A DNA stretch of 64,000 bases, taken from positions 25,026 through 89,025 of the forward strand of contig DATJVP010000123.1 in NCBI GenBank assembly GCA_035581425.1, in the 5' to 3' direction. The stretch's first letter is position 1, and every line of letters begins with the position of its first letter. Below are positions 41,648 to 50,468 of the stretch, piece by piece. The stretch is from DASZHJ01 sp035581425. Its GTDB lineage: Bacteria; Pseudomonadota; Alphaproteobacteria; ATCC43930; CGMCC-115725. The notes below the pieces were generated by a model. It saw nothing but the letters and a program-made list of their open reading frames with translations, searched no databases and was not told the origin of the DNA. A program made the position numbers and the translations under genes.

Positions 41648-42274
41648 GCGCGGATGGCTCCCAAGAGATCCGACCGATGTAACGCGCTTCGCTCGCGGGT
41701 TGCGCGCTGGTGATCCGCTCGAGCGCGCTGTCGGCGCACCGCGGCGGAAGAGCCTATGCGGTACTACGCATCTCCATCGCAGTGGTCGAAATCGGGCTCA
41801 TCCCCGGCGGGCCGCCAAGAGAGTTCTTTTCGTTGATCGACGGGACCATAGCCCACAGGCGTGGGGAGGAAAAGCCCAGCGGGGGTCGAAGATCGAGGCC
41901 GCGCCCGCTTTCACAATCGTTGGGCGAAATAGGACGCCAATGAAACGATGTTCGATGCTCCGTCATATGCTTCCTCGGGTAACCGGCGGCGTCCGCCATG
42001 CATTCAATTTCATCGCTGCCGGTATGGCCTGCTGATCGCGGTCGACGCGGTCGCCGGACGTAGCACGACTGTAACCTCGGGCTATTACGGTCTCGCCATC
42101 TTGCCGGCCCTGGCGGGATTCATGATGGCGACCTGGGTGTCCCGCGTCAGGCAAGCCAATTCCTCGCGCCCGATCGCTCAATTCCGTGTGGTTTCGGTCG
42201 ATCGCGCACGCTGCGGATTTCGGCTCGGCGGAATCTCCGGGTTCCGTATTACCCGATTTGGTATGATTTCGCGC
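41648..42274. other. Long gene-poor stretch
   Basis: About 630 bases between the divergent GT2 and YkoP-like genes. Frames that cross it have poor codon patterns and no recognisable protein similarity. A TATGAT hexamer at 42262-42267 could be a -10 element for the downstream gene, though no good -35 is paired with it. I see no RNA gene or repeat here. Confidence 0.5.
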
Positions 42275-42988
42275 ATGGGCCTCATGCTCAAATCGGTCGG
42301 GAGCCGACCGCTCAGATTTCTGGTGCATGTGATCGACGCGGCGTTACGGCGCGTTCTCGCGATCACCGAGATCGAGGCCGAGACGGAGAGCGTCTTCCGG
42401 ATCAAGCTCGGATCGGCGGAGCGCGAGATTCTCCTCTCCGACGGAACGCGCGTCAGGCGCGGCGACGCGGTGCTGGAGCTCCATCTCTGGAACGAGAAGC
42501 TCGAGCCCGTTCCCTCCGAGCGCTCGGAGCTCGGCTGGGCAGTGCGCTTTCGCCAGCACTTTCTCGCCAGCCTGCATCGCCTTGCAATCCACCTGCAACG
42601 CGATCCGAACCTCGCGGCGGTGCGCGCGATCCATATGCAGCCCGCGATCGAGCGCAAGAGACCGGCGGGCGCGATCGAGCGCATGCTGCCGAAAGTCGGG
42701 TTCGAGCCGATCCCGCCCGTGGCGCCGGGTCCCGGCCGGCTCTACCGCTTCCTGGAGAACGCCTGGCTTTGGCTCCTCACTTGGGCTCACAATCCGCGGG
42801 CTCTCAGGGGCCGCCAATTCGACCGGACACGTCGCGGATTCTGGATCTCCCGCTCAGAGTTGCTCGCCCGCCACGGCGCCGCATTCCCCGAGCGCTTGCC
42901 GACCGCAGGTGCCGATCGACCCGTGCCGGTCGTCCCGGCCATGCGCGAGGCGCCGGTGATGCTGAGGGTCGAGGGCGGGGCCGAGTAG
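42275..42988 (+). CDS. YkoP-like protein of unknown function
   Basis: About 237 residues. The segment REILLSDGTRVRRGD then AVLELHLWNE resembles the YkoP-like domain found beside polysaccharide-modifying and glycosyltransferase genes; the rest has no recognised motif. A hydrophobic patch (ENAWLWLLTWAH) could associate with membrane. The start is uncertain: ATGs occur at 42263, 42275 and 42284; an open extension further upstream was rejected. It is divergent from the membrane GT2, in keeping with a surface-polysaccharide role. Confidence 0.65.
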   Translation: MGLMLKSVGSRPLRFLVHVIDAALRRVLAITEIEAETESVFRIKLGSAEREILLSDGTRVRRGDAVLELHLWNEKLEPVPSERSELGWAVRFRQHFLASLHRLAIHLQRDPNLAAVRAIHMQPAIERKRPAGAIERMLPKVGFEPIPPVAPGPGRLYRFLENAWLWLLTWAHNPRALRGRQFDRTRRGFWISRSELLARHGAAFPERLPTAGADRPVPVVPAMREAPVMLRVEGGAE

Positions 42989-42993
42989 GGCGG

Positions 42994-44181
42994 CTAGCTT
43001 CGCAGCATCCCGCGCTTCGCGAGGTTCTCCATCAGCGCGCGCGTGCCGAAGTGCCAGGGCGGGATGCGGTCGCTGCGTCCCACGCGATTGACGAGAGCAC
43101 CGAGCTCCGGCGCGGAGATGGTGACGATGTCGCCGGGCTTGTGCGTGAAGCCTTCGCCCTTCTTGCCGCGATCCTCCGTGGGCGCGAACATGGTGCCGCA
43201 ATAGAGCACCGCGCCATCTGGATACTGGTGCACCTCGCCCAGCATCTCGGCGACGAGTTCCGCGGGATCGCGGCTGATCTCGCTCATGGAGCTCGCGCCG
43301 CGGAGCACGAATCCGTCCTCGCCCTCGACGCGGAGGCTCACGGTCGTGCGCCGGACCTGCTCGAGCCCGAAGCTCCGATCGAAGAGCCGAATGAAGGGCC
43401 CGATCGCGGCGGAGCCGTTGTTGTCCTTGGCTTTGCTGAGGAGGAGCGCGCTCCGTCCCTCGACATCGCGGAGATTGACGTCGTTCCCGAGCGTGGCACC
43501 CACGATCGCGCCGCGGCTGTTCACGACCAGCACGACTTCGGGCTCGGGATTGTTCCAGATCGAGGCCGGATGGAGACCGATCTCGGCGCCGGTACCGACC
43601 GCGGACATCGGCTGCGCCTTCGTGAAGATCTCGGCGTCGGGCCCGATCCCGACCTCGAGATACTGCGACCACAGCCCGCGCGCCTGCAGCGCCGATTTGA
43701 GTCGCATCGCCGATTCAGAGCCGGGCTTTACGCTCGTGAGGTCGGCGCCGATCTCGCGCGCGAGCGTTGCGCGCACGCCGGCGGCCGCGGTCGGGTCGCC
43801 CTTCGCCTGCTCCTCGATCACGCGCTCGAGGAGGCTTCGCATGAAGGTGACGCCCGCGGCCTTGATCGCCTGGAGATCGACGGGAGCGAGGAAATGCGGA
43901 CGCGCGGGATCGCGCGGCCCGAGGACGCTGTTGGTGAGGACCTCCGCGAGGCCGCCGACGCGCTTCCCGCCGGCGCCGCGCGCGAGCGCCGCCGGGTCCG
44001 CTGCCTCCATGAGATCGGCGGAGGTCGGCGCCTCGCGGCCGAGCGCGTAAACACCATCCTCGCGCAGAACCGCGACAGCGGGCCCGGCATCGGCGCCCGG
44101 AAGCCAAACGCGGGCGACGAGCGTGCCGGCGGTACCGTCGGCGGGAAGCGAGGTCGCGGGATCGAGGGTCAACGTCGGCAT
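42994..44181 (-). CDS. Fumarylacetoacetate hydrolase family protein
   Basis: A 395-residue FAH-fold enzyme of the long COG3970-like group. The metal-binding set is visible as IGPDAEIFTK, NPEPEVV and LGNDVNLRDVEGRS. Family members hydrolyse or dehydrate acylpyruvates and 2-keto-3-deoxy sugar acids. It is the last gene of a six-gene minus-strand operon, starting 16 bases after the thioesterase. An acylpyruvate or dioxo-sugar acid substrate would fit the operon. Confidence 0.87.
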   Translation of the reverse strand: MPTLTLDPATSLPADGTAGTLVARVWLPGADAGPAVAVLREDGVYALGREAPTSADLMEAADPAALARGAGGKRVGGLAEVLTNSVLGPRDPARPHFLAPVDLQAIKAAGVTFMRSLLERVIEEQAKGDPTAAAGVRATLAREIGADLTSVKPGSESAMRLKSALQARGLWSQYLEVGIGPDAEIFTKAQPMSAVGTGAEIGLHPASIWNNPEPEVVLVVNSRGAIVGATLGNDVNLRDVEGRSALLLSKAKDNNGSAAIGPFIRLFDRSFGLEQVRRTTVSLRVEGEDGFVLRGASSMSEISRDPAELVAEMLGEVHQYPDGAVLYCGTMFAPTEDRGKKGEGFTHKPGDIVTISAPELGALVNRVGRSDRIPPWHFGTRALMENLAKRGMLRS

Positions 44182-44197
44182 GATCCTTCTCCTTCAC

Positions 44198-45016
44198 TCA
44201 CTCCGCGCGCATGACGAGCGCGGCGGCCTTGGCGCGAAGCTCCTGCGGAATCGCGGCGGAGCGTCGCGCTTCCAGATCGAAATGCACACCCGATTGCCGG
44301 AGCGTCGCCACGCGCCGTCCGCTCCGGGCTTCCGCGATGCGGTGGACCATGCGGATCGAGGAGCTGCCGAGCTGCATCAATCCGCTCGTGACGGCGAGCG
44401 GATCGCCGGCCCCTGGCCGCGGCAGGTCTAGCCGAAGCGCCAGCTCGAAGGTCGAGAAGCCCCGCCGCGCCTCGCGCAGATAGTCCGGCGTGAGCCCCAT
44501 CGCGGCGAGGAGCTGGATGCTACCGATCGAGCTCCGATGGACGTAGCTCGCGAGCGAGAGGCCGCCCGCGACGTCGACCTCGCTCGGGCGCACGCGGTCG
44601 CGGGAGCTTGCGACGAGGCCCGCGCCCATCTCGTCGGCAAAACCGGGGTCGTCCTTCGCGCGATCCCATTCGATTGCGGGGCCCTCAGGGCGGGGCATGC
44701 CCGATGGCAGCACCACTCGCTCCTCGACGGCGGTGCAGAGCTTTCCGGTCGCGGAGTTGACGAGGCGATGGCCGAAATGCAGCGAGCCCTCCGGCGCTGC
44801 GACGATCCCGCTCTCGAGATGGAAGGCCTCTCCCGCGCGCAATTCAGCGATGAAGCGCGCGAGATAATGGACGGGACGCGCGGCCTCGATGCCCAGGATC
44901 TCCCGCAGCGTCACGGATGCGTCGGCGAAGCGGTCGAAGTAATAGGCGACCGTGAAGTGCCCGAAACTGTCGCACTCCCAGGCCTTCACCATGCTGCGAT
45001 GCGTTTCGATACTCAT
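44198..45016 (-). CDS. Acyl-CoA thioesterase, double hot-dog
   Basis: A 272-residue protein with two 4HBT-type hot-dog units. The first carries ECDSFGHFTVAYYFDRFADA, the aspartate-containing 4-hydroxybenzoyl-CoA thioesterase pattern; the second begins near residue 140 (SEVDVAGGLSLASYV). It hydrolyses acyl-CoA thioesters. It is 12 bases downstream of the amidohydrolase in the same operon. The acyl group is unknown. Confidence 0.83.
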   Translation of the reverse strand: MSIETHRSMVKAWECDSFGHFTVAYYFDRFADASVTLREILGIEAARPVHYLARFIAELRAGEAFHLESGIVAAPEGSLHFGHRLVNSATGKLCTAVEERVVLPSGMPRPEGPAIEWDRAKDDPGFADEMGAGLVASSRDRVRPSEVDVAGGLSLASYVHRSSIGSIQLLAAMGLTPDYLREARRGFSTFELALRLDLPRPGAGDPLAVTSGLMQLGSSSIRMVHRIAEARSGRRVATLRQSGVHFDLEARRSAAIPQELRAKAAALVMRAE

Positions 45017-45028
45017 GCCGTCGCCGAT

Positions 45029-45934
45029 TTAATCGGAAATCCGGTAGATGCGCACGGCATTATCGTGGAAGAGCCGGCGTTGGTCCTCGGGCGGCAGGTC
45101 GGCGACGGCGGCCTTGAAGCCCGTGTAGATCGCATCGAAGGTGCCGACGAGCCCGTCGACCGGAAAATTGCTCGCGAACATCGCGCGCTCGATGCCGAAG
45201 ATGCGGATCGCGTCGCGGATCACCGGCGCGTTGGCGGCGAGGCTCCAGGGCTGCCCGCGGATGCCGAGGCCCGAGATCTTGATCGCGATGTTGGGCTCGG
45301 CCGCGGCGATCTCGATCGCGGCGCGCCAACTCCTCAGGCCCTCGGGGCTGCGGTCCGCTGGAAGCCCCGCGTGATTGATCACGATTTGAATCCACGGGAA
45401 GTTTCGCGCGAGATCGGCCGCCTCGGCGAGGTGCCACCACGGTATCTGCAGATCGAAGGAGAGGCGATGGCGGCTCAGGAGCGCGAAGCCCGCGCGCCAG
45501 CGCAGATCGTCCATCGAGCCGGGCAAGCCGCGCCGCACCTCGGAGGGGTTCGCGGCGGCTGTGGGCTTCTGCCGGATGCCCCGTACGAAGGCGAAGCCCG
45601 CTTGCGCCGCGAGCACCTCCGCCACATCCGCGCGGTCGAGCCGTGCCGCCGCAACGGCGACGGTCGGTAGCCCGTCGCGCTCGCGCAGCCCCGCGAGCCA
45701 GCGTGTCTCGCCCACGGGATCGGCGGGATCCCACTCGGCCTCGACATGCACGGTCTTGACGACGCGATGCCGGGCGCAATCCGCCCGGTACTGCTCCGGC
45801 AGATAGGCGTGGCGCAGCGCACGGGTGTCGCCGTAGCGGAAGGGCGGCGGCGGCTCCACGCGCAGCCAGGGATAGGGATTGCGCTGGGGGTCCCAGAAAT
45901 GCTGGTGCGCGTCGACGACCTCCAGCTCGATCAT
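45029..45934 (-). CDS. Amidohydrolase-superfamily lactonase/decarboxylase
   Basis: A 301-residue metal-dependent TIM-barrel hydrolase of the COG3618 type (L-fuconolactonase, 2-pyrone-4,6-dicarboxylate lactonase group). It opens with VDAHQHFWDP; HVEAEWDP, VINHAGLP and ASNFPVDG supply the later metal and catalytic residues. The ATG overlaps the stop of the upstream dehydrogenase by 4 bases (ATGA). Lactone opening of a sugar acid is the leading idea. Confidence 0.87.
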   Translation of the reverse strand: MIELEVVDAHQHFWDPQRNPYPWLRVEPPPPFRYGDTRALRHAYLPEQYRADCARHRVVKTVHVEAEWDPADPVGETRWLAGLRERDGLPTVAVAAARLDRADVAEVLAAQAGFAFVRGIRQKPTAAANPSEVRRGLPGSMDDLRWRAGFALLSRHRLSFDLQIPWWHLAEAADLARNFPWIQIVINHAGLPADRSPEGLRSWRAAIEIAAAEPNIAIKISGLGIRGQPWSLAANAPVIRDAIRIFGIERAMFASNFPVDGLVGTFDAIYTGFKAAVADLPPEDQRRLFHDNAVRIYRISD

Positions 45935-46821
45935 GGCATCCGCTTCCTCTCGTAGAGCCGCGAGATCGACGCGGCATCCGCCATCTCGTTGCCGGACTCG
46001 ACGTAGCGTGCGTATCGCTCGACCGCGGTCTCGAGGAGCGGCAACTCCAGGCCCGCGGCATGCGCGAAGCCTTTCACGTTCTTCATGTCCTTGAGAAGCT
46101 GGCGCGCATAGCCGCGGGGCGGCTCGAAGTCGCGCGCCGCCATCTGCGGATAGATCTTCTGCAGCAGCATGCTGTCGGCGAAGCCGCCGGAAAGGCATTG
46201 CGGGACCTTCGCCGCTTCGAGCCCGGCTGCTTCCGCGAGAGCCAGCGCCTCGGCCATGAGGACGTAGCCGGTGCCGACGATGGCCTGGTTCAGGATTTTC
46301 GCAGTCTGTCCCGCACCCAAGGACCCCACATGCGTGAAGCTGCCCGCGAGGTCCGTCATCACCGACGCGATCGCTGCGATATCAGCACTATCTCCGCCCG
46401 CCATCACCGTGAGCGTGCCGTCGCGCGCGAAGAGCGGCCCGCCGGAGACCGGCGCATCGATCCAGCGCATGCCGTTCGCCGCGCGCAATTTCCCCGCGAC
46501 CTCGCGCGTCACGTCGGGATTGATGGTGGAGTGATCGATGACGATGGCGCCGCTCCCGGAGGCGCTCGCGAGGCCCTGCTCGCCGAAGACGCAATTCCGG
46601 ACGGCATTGGCGTCGAGCACGCACATCAGGACGATGTCGCTTGCCGCCGCAACCGCGGCAGGCGAGGACATCTCGATCGCGCCTGCGGGGAGCACCTTCG
46701 CGTAACGGTCGGGCGTGAGGTTCCAGATCCGGACTTTCCAGCCGCGCTCGAGGAGCCGCAGCGTCATCGCCTCGCCCATGATGCCGATGCCGATGAAGCC
46801 GAGGCGGGGTCGTTCGGTCAT
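45931..46821 (-). CDS. 3-hydroxyisobutyrate dehydrogenase-family reductase
   Basis: A 296-residue NAD(P)-dependent beta-hydroxyacid dehydrogenase. It has the N-terminal GFIGIGIMGEAM nucleotide-binding loop, substrate loop DAPVSGGPLFARDGTLT and catalytic lysine in GAGQTAKILNQ. The group includes tartronate semialdehyde reductase GarR. It is third in the catabolic operon and coupled to the amidohydrolase. The exact hydroxyacid cannot be told. Confidence 0.9.
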   Translation of the reverse strand: MTERPRLGFIGIGIMGEAMTLRLLERGWKVRIWNLTPDRYAKVLPAGAIEMSSPAAVAAASDIVLMCVLDANAVRNCVFGEQGLASASGSGAIVIDHSTINPDVTREVAGKLRAANGMRWIDAPVSGGPLFARDGTLTVMAGGDSADIAAIASVMTDLAGSFTHVGSLGAGQTAKILNQAIVGTGYVLMAEALALAEAAGLEAAKVPQCLSGGFADSMLLQKIYPQMAARDFEPPRGYARQLLKDMKNVKGFAHAAGLELPLLETAVERYARYVESGNEMADAASISRLYERKRMP

Positions 46822-46844
46822 GTACACTCCTGGAGCCTGCCAGT

Positions 46845-47687
46845 TCACTCGAATTCGAGAACGGCGCCGACGGCGTCGAGCGAGCGCACGAAGAGCGCGC
46901 CATCTGCGCCCTCTGAGAGCTCGATCCCCGCTTCGCGCAGGCGTCGCGCCGTCGCGGCGCGATCGGCGACGGCGAAGCGGAGACCCGCCGCAAAGGGCGG
47001 CGGGAAGGCAAGGAGCGGCTCGCCGGGATAGCGCCGCTCGGCGGTGGCGCGAGTCAGGAATTCGAGACGCTGCGCTCCCATGACGATTGCCTGGCCGTCT
47101 GCGATGGGCTCCATGGGCCTGCCGAGGAGGCGCCGATAAGTTGCGGCGACCTCGCCGCTCTCGTCGATCAAAGTGATCGCGCGGAGCGCCTGCACCCCAT
47201 TCGCATGGCGCTGGTATTCCGGCAGCCACACCAGCTCCGGCGTGTCGTGCTGGCAGAAGAAGACACGCGTGCCGTGGACGAGGTTCGTGTCCACCTCGGT
47301 GGTGACGAAATGGGCGTTGCCGCTCCGGGTTGCTGTTTTGACTGGCCGGCCGAACTCCACGGGATCGGCCGGATTGAAGCCCTCGGCGCGGAGCTTCGCG
47401 TTGGTCGCGCGCGCATCCCGTGTACGGAACGCGATCCCCGAGAGTCCCTCGCGCAGCTTGAGGAATCGCTCGAGGAAGGGCCGGCTCACCGTTCCCGACG
47501 CGATCAGCTCGAGATAGTCCTCCGAGAACATGGCGCAGTGATTGTAGGAGCCGAGCCGCGTGTGATGGCCGCGCGGTGTCAGGTCGAAGCCGAGCCGACG
47601 GTACTGCGCCTCCGCCCGATCGAGATCGCGGACGGCGATCACCGCGTGATCGATGCCCTCCTGCGGACGGCTGGGGAGTGGGGACAT
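46845..47687 (-). CDS. VOC-family (glyoxalase-like) protein
   Basis: A 280-residue protein with two beta-alpha-beta-beta-beta repeats of the vicinal oxygen chelate fold. It starts GIDHAVIAVRDLDRAEAQYRRLGF (metal histidine) with YLELIA after it, and a second half from about residue 165. It resembles the Glyoxalase_3-type proteins of unknown reaction. The start at 47687 was picked over an open upstream frame that runs into the CDF gene. It is second in the operon. Confidence 0.83.
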   Translation of the reverse strand: MSPLPSRPQEGIDHAVIAVRDLDRAEAQYRRLGFDLTPRGHHTRLGSYNHCAMFSEDYLELIASGTVSRPFLERFLKLREGLSGIAFRTRDARATNAKLRAEGFNPADPVEFGRPVKTATRSGNAHFVTTEVDTNLVHGTRVFFCQHDTPELVWLPEYQRHANGVQALRAITLIDESGEVAATYRRLLGRPMEPIADGQAIVMGAQRLEFLTRATAERRYPGEPLLAFPPPFAAGLRFAVADRAATARRLREAGIELSEGADGALFVRSLDAVGAVLEFE

Positions 47688-47703
47688 GCGCGTGGCTCCG
47701 TTC

Positions 47704-48624
47704 TCAGACGACGTGGTCGGGTGCGAGGATGCAGGCGTGGGCGGGATCTCCGATCTCGACCTGGAGTGTCGCATGGCCGATGCCGAAGCGGTGCGCGAGC
47801 TCCTCGGCGATGTCCGCGAGAACGGCGTCTCCGGGATGTCCCGCGGGCATGACGAGATGGCAGGTGAGCGCGGTCTCGGTCGTGCTCATGGGCCAGACGT
47901 GGAGGTCGTGGAGGGCAGCAACGCCAGGCAGGCCCGCGATATAGGCGCGCACGGCCTCGGGATCGATCGAATTCGGCACGGCGTCAAGCGCGAGACGGAG
48001 CGATTGCCGCAGCAGGTCCCACATGCTCGCGGCGATCGCCACGACGATGGCGATGCCGACGACGGGATCGAGCCAGAGCCACCCGGTCGCCATCATGGCG
48101 GCCGCCGCGATCACCACGCCGAGGGAGACCAGCGTGTCCGCGACCATATGGAGGAAGGCGCTCCGGATATTGAGGTCGCCCGCGGAGCCCCGCAGAAAAA
48201 AGAGTGCGGTGACGCCGTTGATGACGATGCCGACCGCCGCCACCGCAATAATAGTGGCGCCCGGAACGGGAGCGGGCTCGATCAGGCGGCGCACGGATTC
48301 GACGCCGATCGCGCCCACGGCGATCAGCAGCAGCGCCGCATTGAAGAGCGCCGCGAGGATCGAGGAGCGCCGGAGCCCGTAGGTGTAGCGCGCAGTCGGC
48401 TGCCGGCGGCCCATCGCGCTCGCGGCCCAGGCGAAGACCAACGTCACGACGTCGCTGAGATTGTGTCCGGCATCCGCGACGAGCGCCATGGAGCCGTTGA
48501 CGAGGCCGAAGCCGCCCTCGACCAGCACGAAGCCCAAATTGAGCGCGGTCCCCACGGCAAAAGCGAGGCCGTAGTCGCGCTGCGCGTGCGGCGCGTGATG
48601 GTGGTGGCCGTGAGAATGCGGCAT
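47704..48624 (-). CDS. Cation diffusion facilitator transporter
   Basis: A 306-residue CDF protein (ZnT/CzcD group), which exports Zn2+, Co2+ or Cd2+ by proton antiport. The N-terminus is histidine-rich (HSHGHHHHAPH). ALVADAGHNLSDV and FLHMVADTLVSLGV supply the HxxxD and DxxxD transport-site residues, and a cytoplasmic domain with DLHVWPMS completes it. Six membrane helices are evident. The start at 48624 keeps the His-rich tail. It is the first gene of a close-packed series, 16 bases before the VOC gene. Confidence 0.92.
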   Translation of the reverse strand: MPHSHGHHHHAPHAQRDYGLAFAVGTALNLGFVLVEGGFGLVNGSMALVADAGHNLSDVVTLVFAWAASAMGRRQPTARYTYGLRRSSILAALFNAALLLIAVGAIGVESVRRLIEPAPVPGATIIAVAAVGIVINGVTALFFLRGSAGDLNIRSAFLHMVADTLVSLGVVIAAAAMMATGWLWLDPVVGIAIVVAIAASMWDLLRQSLRLALDAVPNSIDPEAVRAYIAGLPGVAALHDLHVWPMSTTETALTCHLVMPAGHPGDAVLADIAEELAHRFGIGHATLQVEIGDPAHACILAPDHVV

Positions 48625-48694
48625 CGTGACCAAGGGTGCCTCGCTCCCGCGATATTGGCGCAGCCGCGCTCCCGACGCCACATCGCCAATTGAA

Positions 48695-48723
48695 TTGACG
48701 CCTTTTGCCGCGGCTCCTACCGT
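48695..48723 (+). promoter_or_regulatory. Promoter candidate for the NMT1-like gene
   Basis: TTGACG (48695-48700) and TACCGT (48718-48723) are separated by 17 bases. The predicted start of transcription lies about 20 bases before the ATG, leaving only a short leader with the GAGGAG ribosome site. Confidence 0.45.
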
Positions 48724-48749
48724 CCGCCCCAGGACTGCGGGAGGAGCGC

Positions 48750-49628
48750 ATGGCCAAATTCTCGATCGCGCCGCACATGCGGCTTCACGAATGGGTCGCG
48801 GAGGAGAAAGGATATTTTCGGGCCGAAGGCCTCGACTACGAGTTCCGAGACGAGCTCGTCTCCAAGGATGGCCGGAAGCACGATCTCGGCGTCAAGGTCG
48901 GGGCCTTCCAAACCTTCGAGCAGGGACGCACCACCGATGTGAGCTGCGCCTGCCACTGGACAGTCAACGTCGCGGCCTCAAAGGGGCATGGCAAGCTCTA
49001 CGCAGACGCCTACTCGGTGGCGCCCGCTGGCGTCTTCGTACCGAAGGAATCCGCGATTGAGCACCCGTCTCAGCTTGCGGGCGTTCCGATCTCCGTGGGT
49101 TATCAATCCGGGAGCCACTATTCGACGATCCAGTCGCTCGAGCAGTACATGAAGCTCGAGGACATCAATCTCTCCTTCGCCGACGGACTGCTCTTCCGGC
49201 GCATGGAGCTTCTGATCGACCGCAAGGTTCCGGCGGCGGCGCTCTTCAGCGGGCCTTATTACTTCATGGAGCAGCTCGGCTTCCGCAAGATCATCGACAC
49301 CACCTTCATGATGACCTCGATGCTGACGGGCGATCCCGATCCCGAGGACGTGCGCAAATATTTCCGCGCACTCCGCGAGGCCCAGCGCGCGATCGACCTT
49401 CGGCCGGAGCGCTACACGCACCACTACAAGAAGGAATTCCCGGAGCGCTTCCGCCAGGAGATGGACACGCGGCGCTGGGGTCCGGGCGAGCGCATCGTCT
49501 TCGAGCCCTATACCAAAGAGGTCTTCGAGGAATCCTTCGAGTGGATCGCGCAGCATCGCATCTTTCCCAAGGAGGAGATGGGTGCCGGCGTATATGAGGA
49601 CGCGACCTGTTCGCTCGCGGCCCGATAG
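48750..49628 (+). CDS. NMT1/THI5-like substrate-binding-type protein lacking a signal peptide
   Basis: A 292-residue protein with the NitT/TauT/ThiY periplasmic-binding-protein fold: VAEEKGYFRAEGLDYEF, a VSCACHWTVNVAA cysteine pair, and SQLAGVPISVGYQSGSHYST. The ATG at 48750 has GAGGAG 5 bases upstream, and the N-terminus MAKFSIAPHMRLHEWV is not a signal peptide. Either it is a cytoplasmic enzyme-like relative, as in THI5 pyrimidine synthases, or a binding protein exported in an unknown way. No transporter genes accompany it. Confidence 0.78.
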   Translation: MAKFSIAPHMRLHEWVAEEKGYFRAEGLDYEFRDELVSKDGRKHDLGVKVGAFQTFEQGRTTDVSCACHWTVNVAASKGHGKLYADAYSVAPAGVFVPKESAIEHPSQLAGVPISVGYQSGSHYSTIQSLEQYMKLEDINLSFADGLLFRRMELLIDRKVPAAALFSGPYYFMEQLGFRKIIDTTFMMTSMLTGDPDPEDVRKYFRALREAQRAIDLRPERYTHHYKKEFPERFRQEMDTRRWGPGERIVFEPYTKEVFEESFEWIAQHRIFPKEEMGAGVYEDATCSLAAR

Positions 49629-49691
49629 CGGCCGACACCCTCGCGCCCGATCTCGCTGACCCGCCGGCGCCCCGCCATCGCAGCGGAGACC

Positions 49692-50207
49692 TCAGGCCCT
49701 CGTGATGCGGTGCTCGACCGTGAGTGCGGGTTTGCTGTTGATGGTCTGGAAGACTACGCAATAGCGCTCGGTCAGCTTCAGGAGCGTTGCGAGCTGGTCC
49801 GGACTCGCGTCGGTGTCGAGGTCGAAGCTTAGCCGGATCGCGCGGAAGCCCACGGGCACCTCCTTGGCGACGCCGAGCGTGCCGCGGAAATCGAGATCGC
49901 CCTCGGCGTTGACCGTGCCGCTGCGAAGCGGAATCTCGAGCGCGGTCGCGACCGCCTTCAAGGTGACGCCCGCGCAGGCCGCGAGCGCCTCGAGCAGCAT
50001 GTCGCCGGAGCAGAGCGCGATCCCGTCTCCCCCCGTCGCGGGATGGAGTCCCGCCTCGACGAGGGCGCGTCCGGTCTCAACCTTGCAGGTGAGTCCCTCG
50101 CCGCCGATCTCGCCCTTTGCCTTGAGCGTGATCACGGCGGCATCGGGATTGTCGCGGTAGCGCTGCTTCAACGGCGCCTGCAAGGCGCGGAGGTCGTCGG
50201 CTCGCAT
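49692..50207 (-). CDS. OsmC-family peroxidase-like protein
   Basis: A 171-residue OsmC/Ohr-type protein. The two redox-active cysteines are in LEALAACAGVT and ERYCVVFQTI. It reduces organic hydroperoxides with thiols, though some OsmC-like proteins have other roles. The start at 50207 gives the normal length; upstream open sequence is unrelated. It is a single gene divergent from the methyltransferase. Confidence 0.85.
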   Translation of the reverse strand: MRADDLRALQAPLKQRYRDNPDAAVITLKAKGEIGGEGLTCKVETGRALVEAGLHPATGGDGIALCSGDMLLEALAACAGVTLKAVATALEIPLRSGTVNAEGDLDFRGTLGVAKEVPVGFRAIRLSFDLDTDASPDQLATLLKLTERYCVVFQTINSKPALTVEHRITRA

Positions 50208-50468
50208 AGGGAAGGTCCTCGGGAACGTGTCGGACGACTTCGAGTTAGCAAAGGGGCTCGGCGCATTCAAGGGCCGCAAGGGCTCCGCGCCCACGGCCTC
50301 GGTCGAGCACCGCCAATGCCGGCGCCAAGGCTGCCGCAATTTCAGGGAGTTCCTGGCAGCCTCGCCACGTCCGCGCCATCGCCGCCTCACGCGGTTAAAA
50401 AAAGGTTCTGGTAACACTCCTCTGTTGAACTCCAGGGCGGGGTTCCAGCCACCGCTTGAGGAGATGTC

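Noticed and set aside
41948..42262. Upstream extension of the YkoP-like gene
   Set aside because: Mixed composition with no similarity, and in-frame ATGs nearer the conserved domain are more credible.
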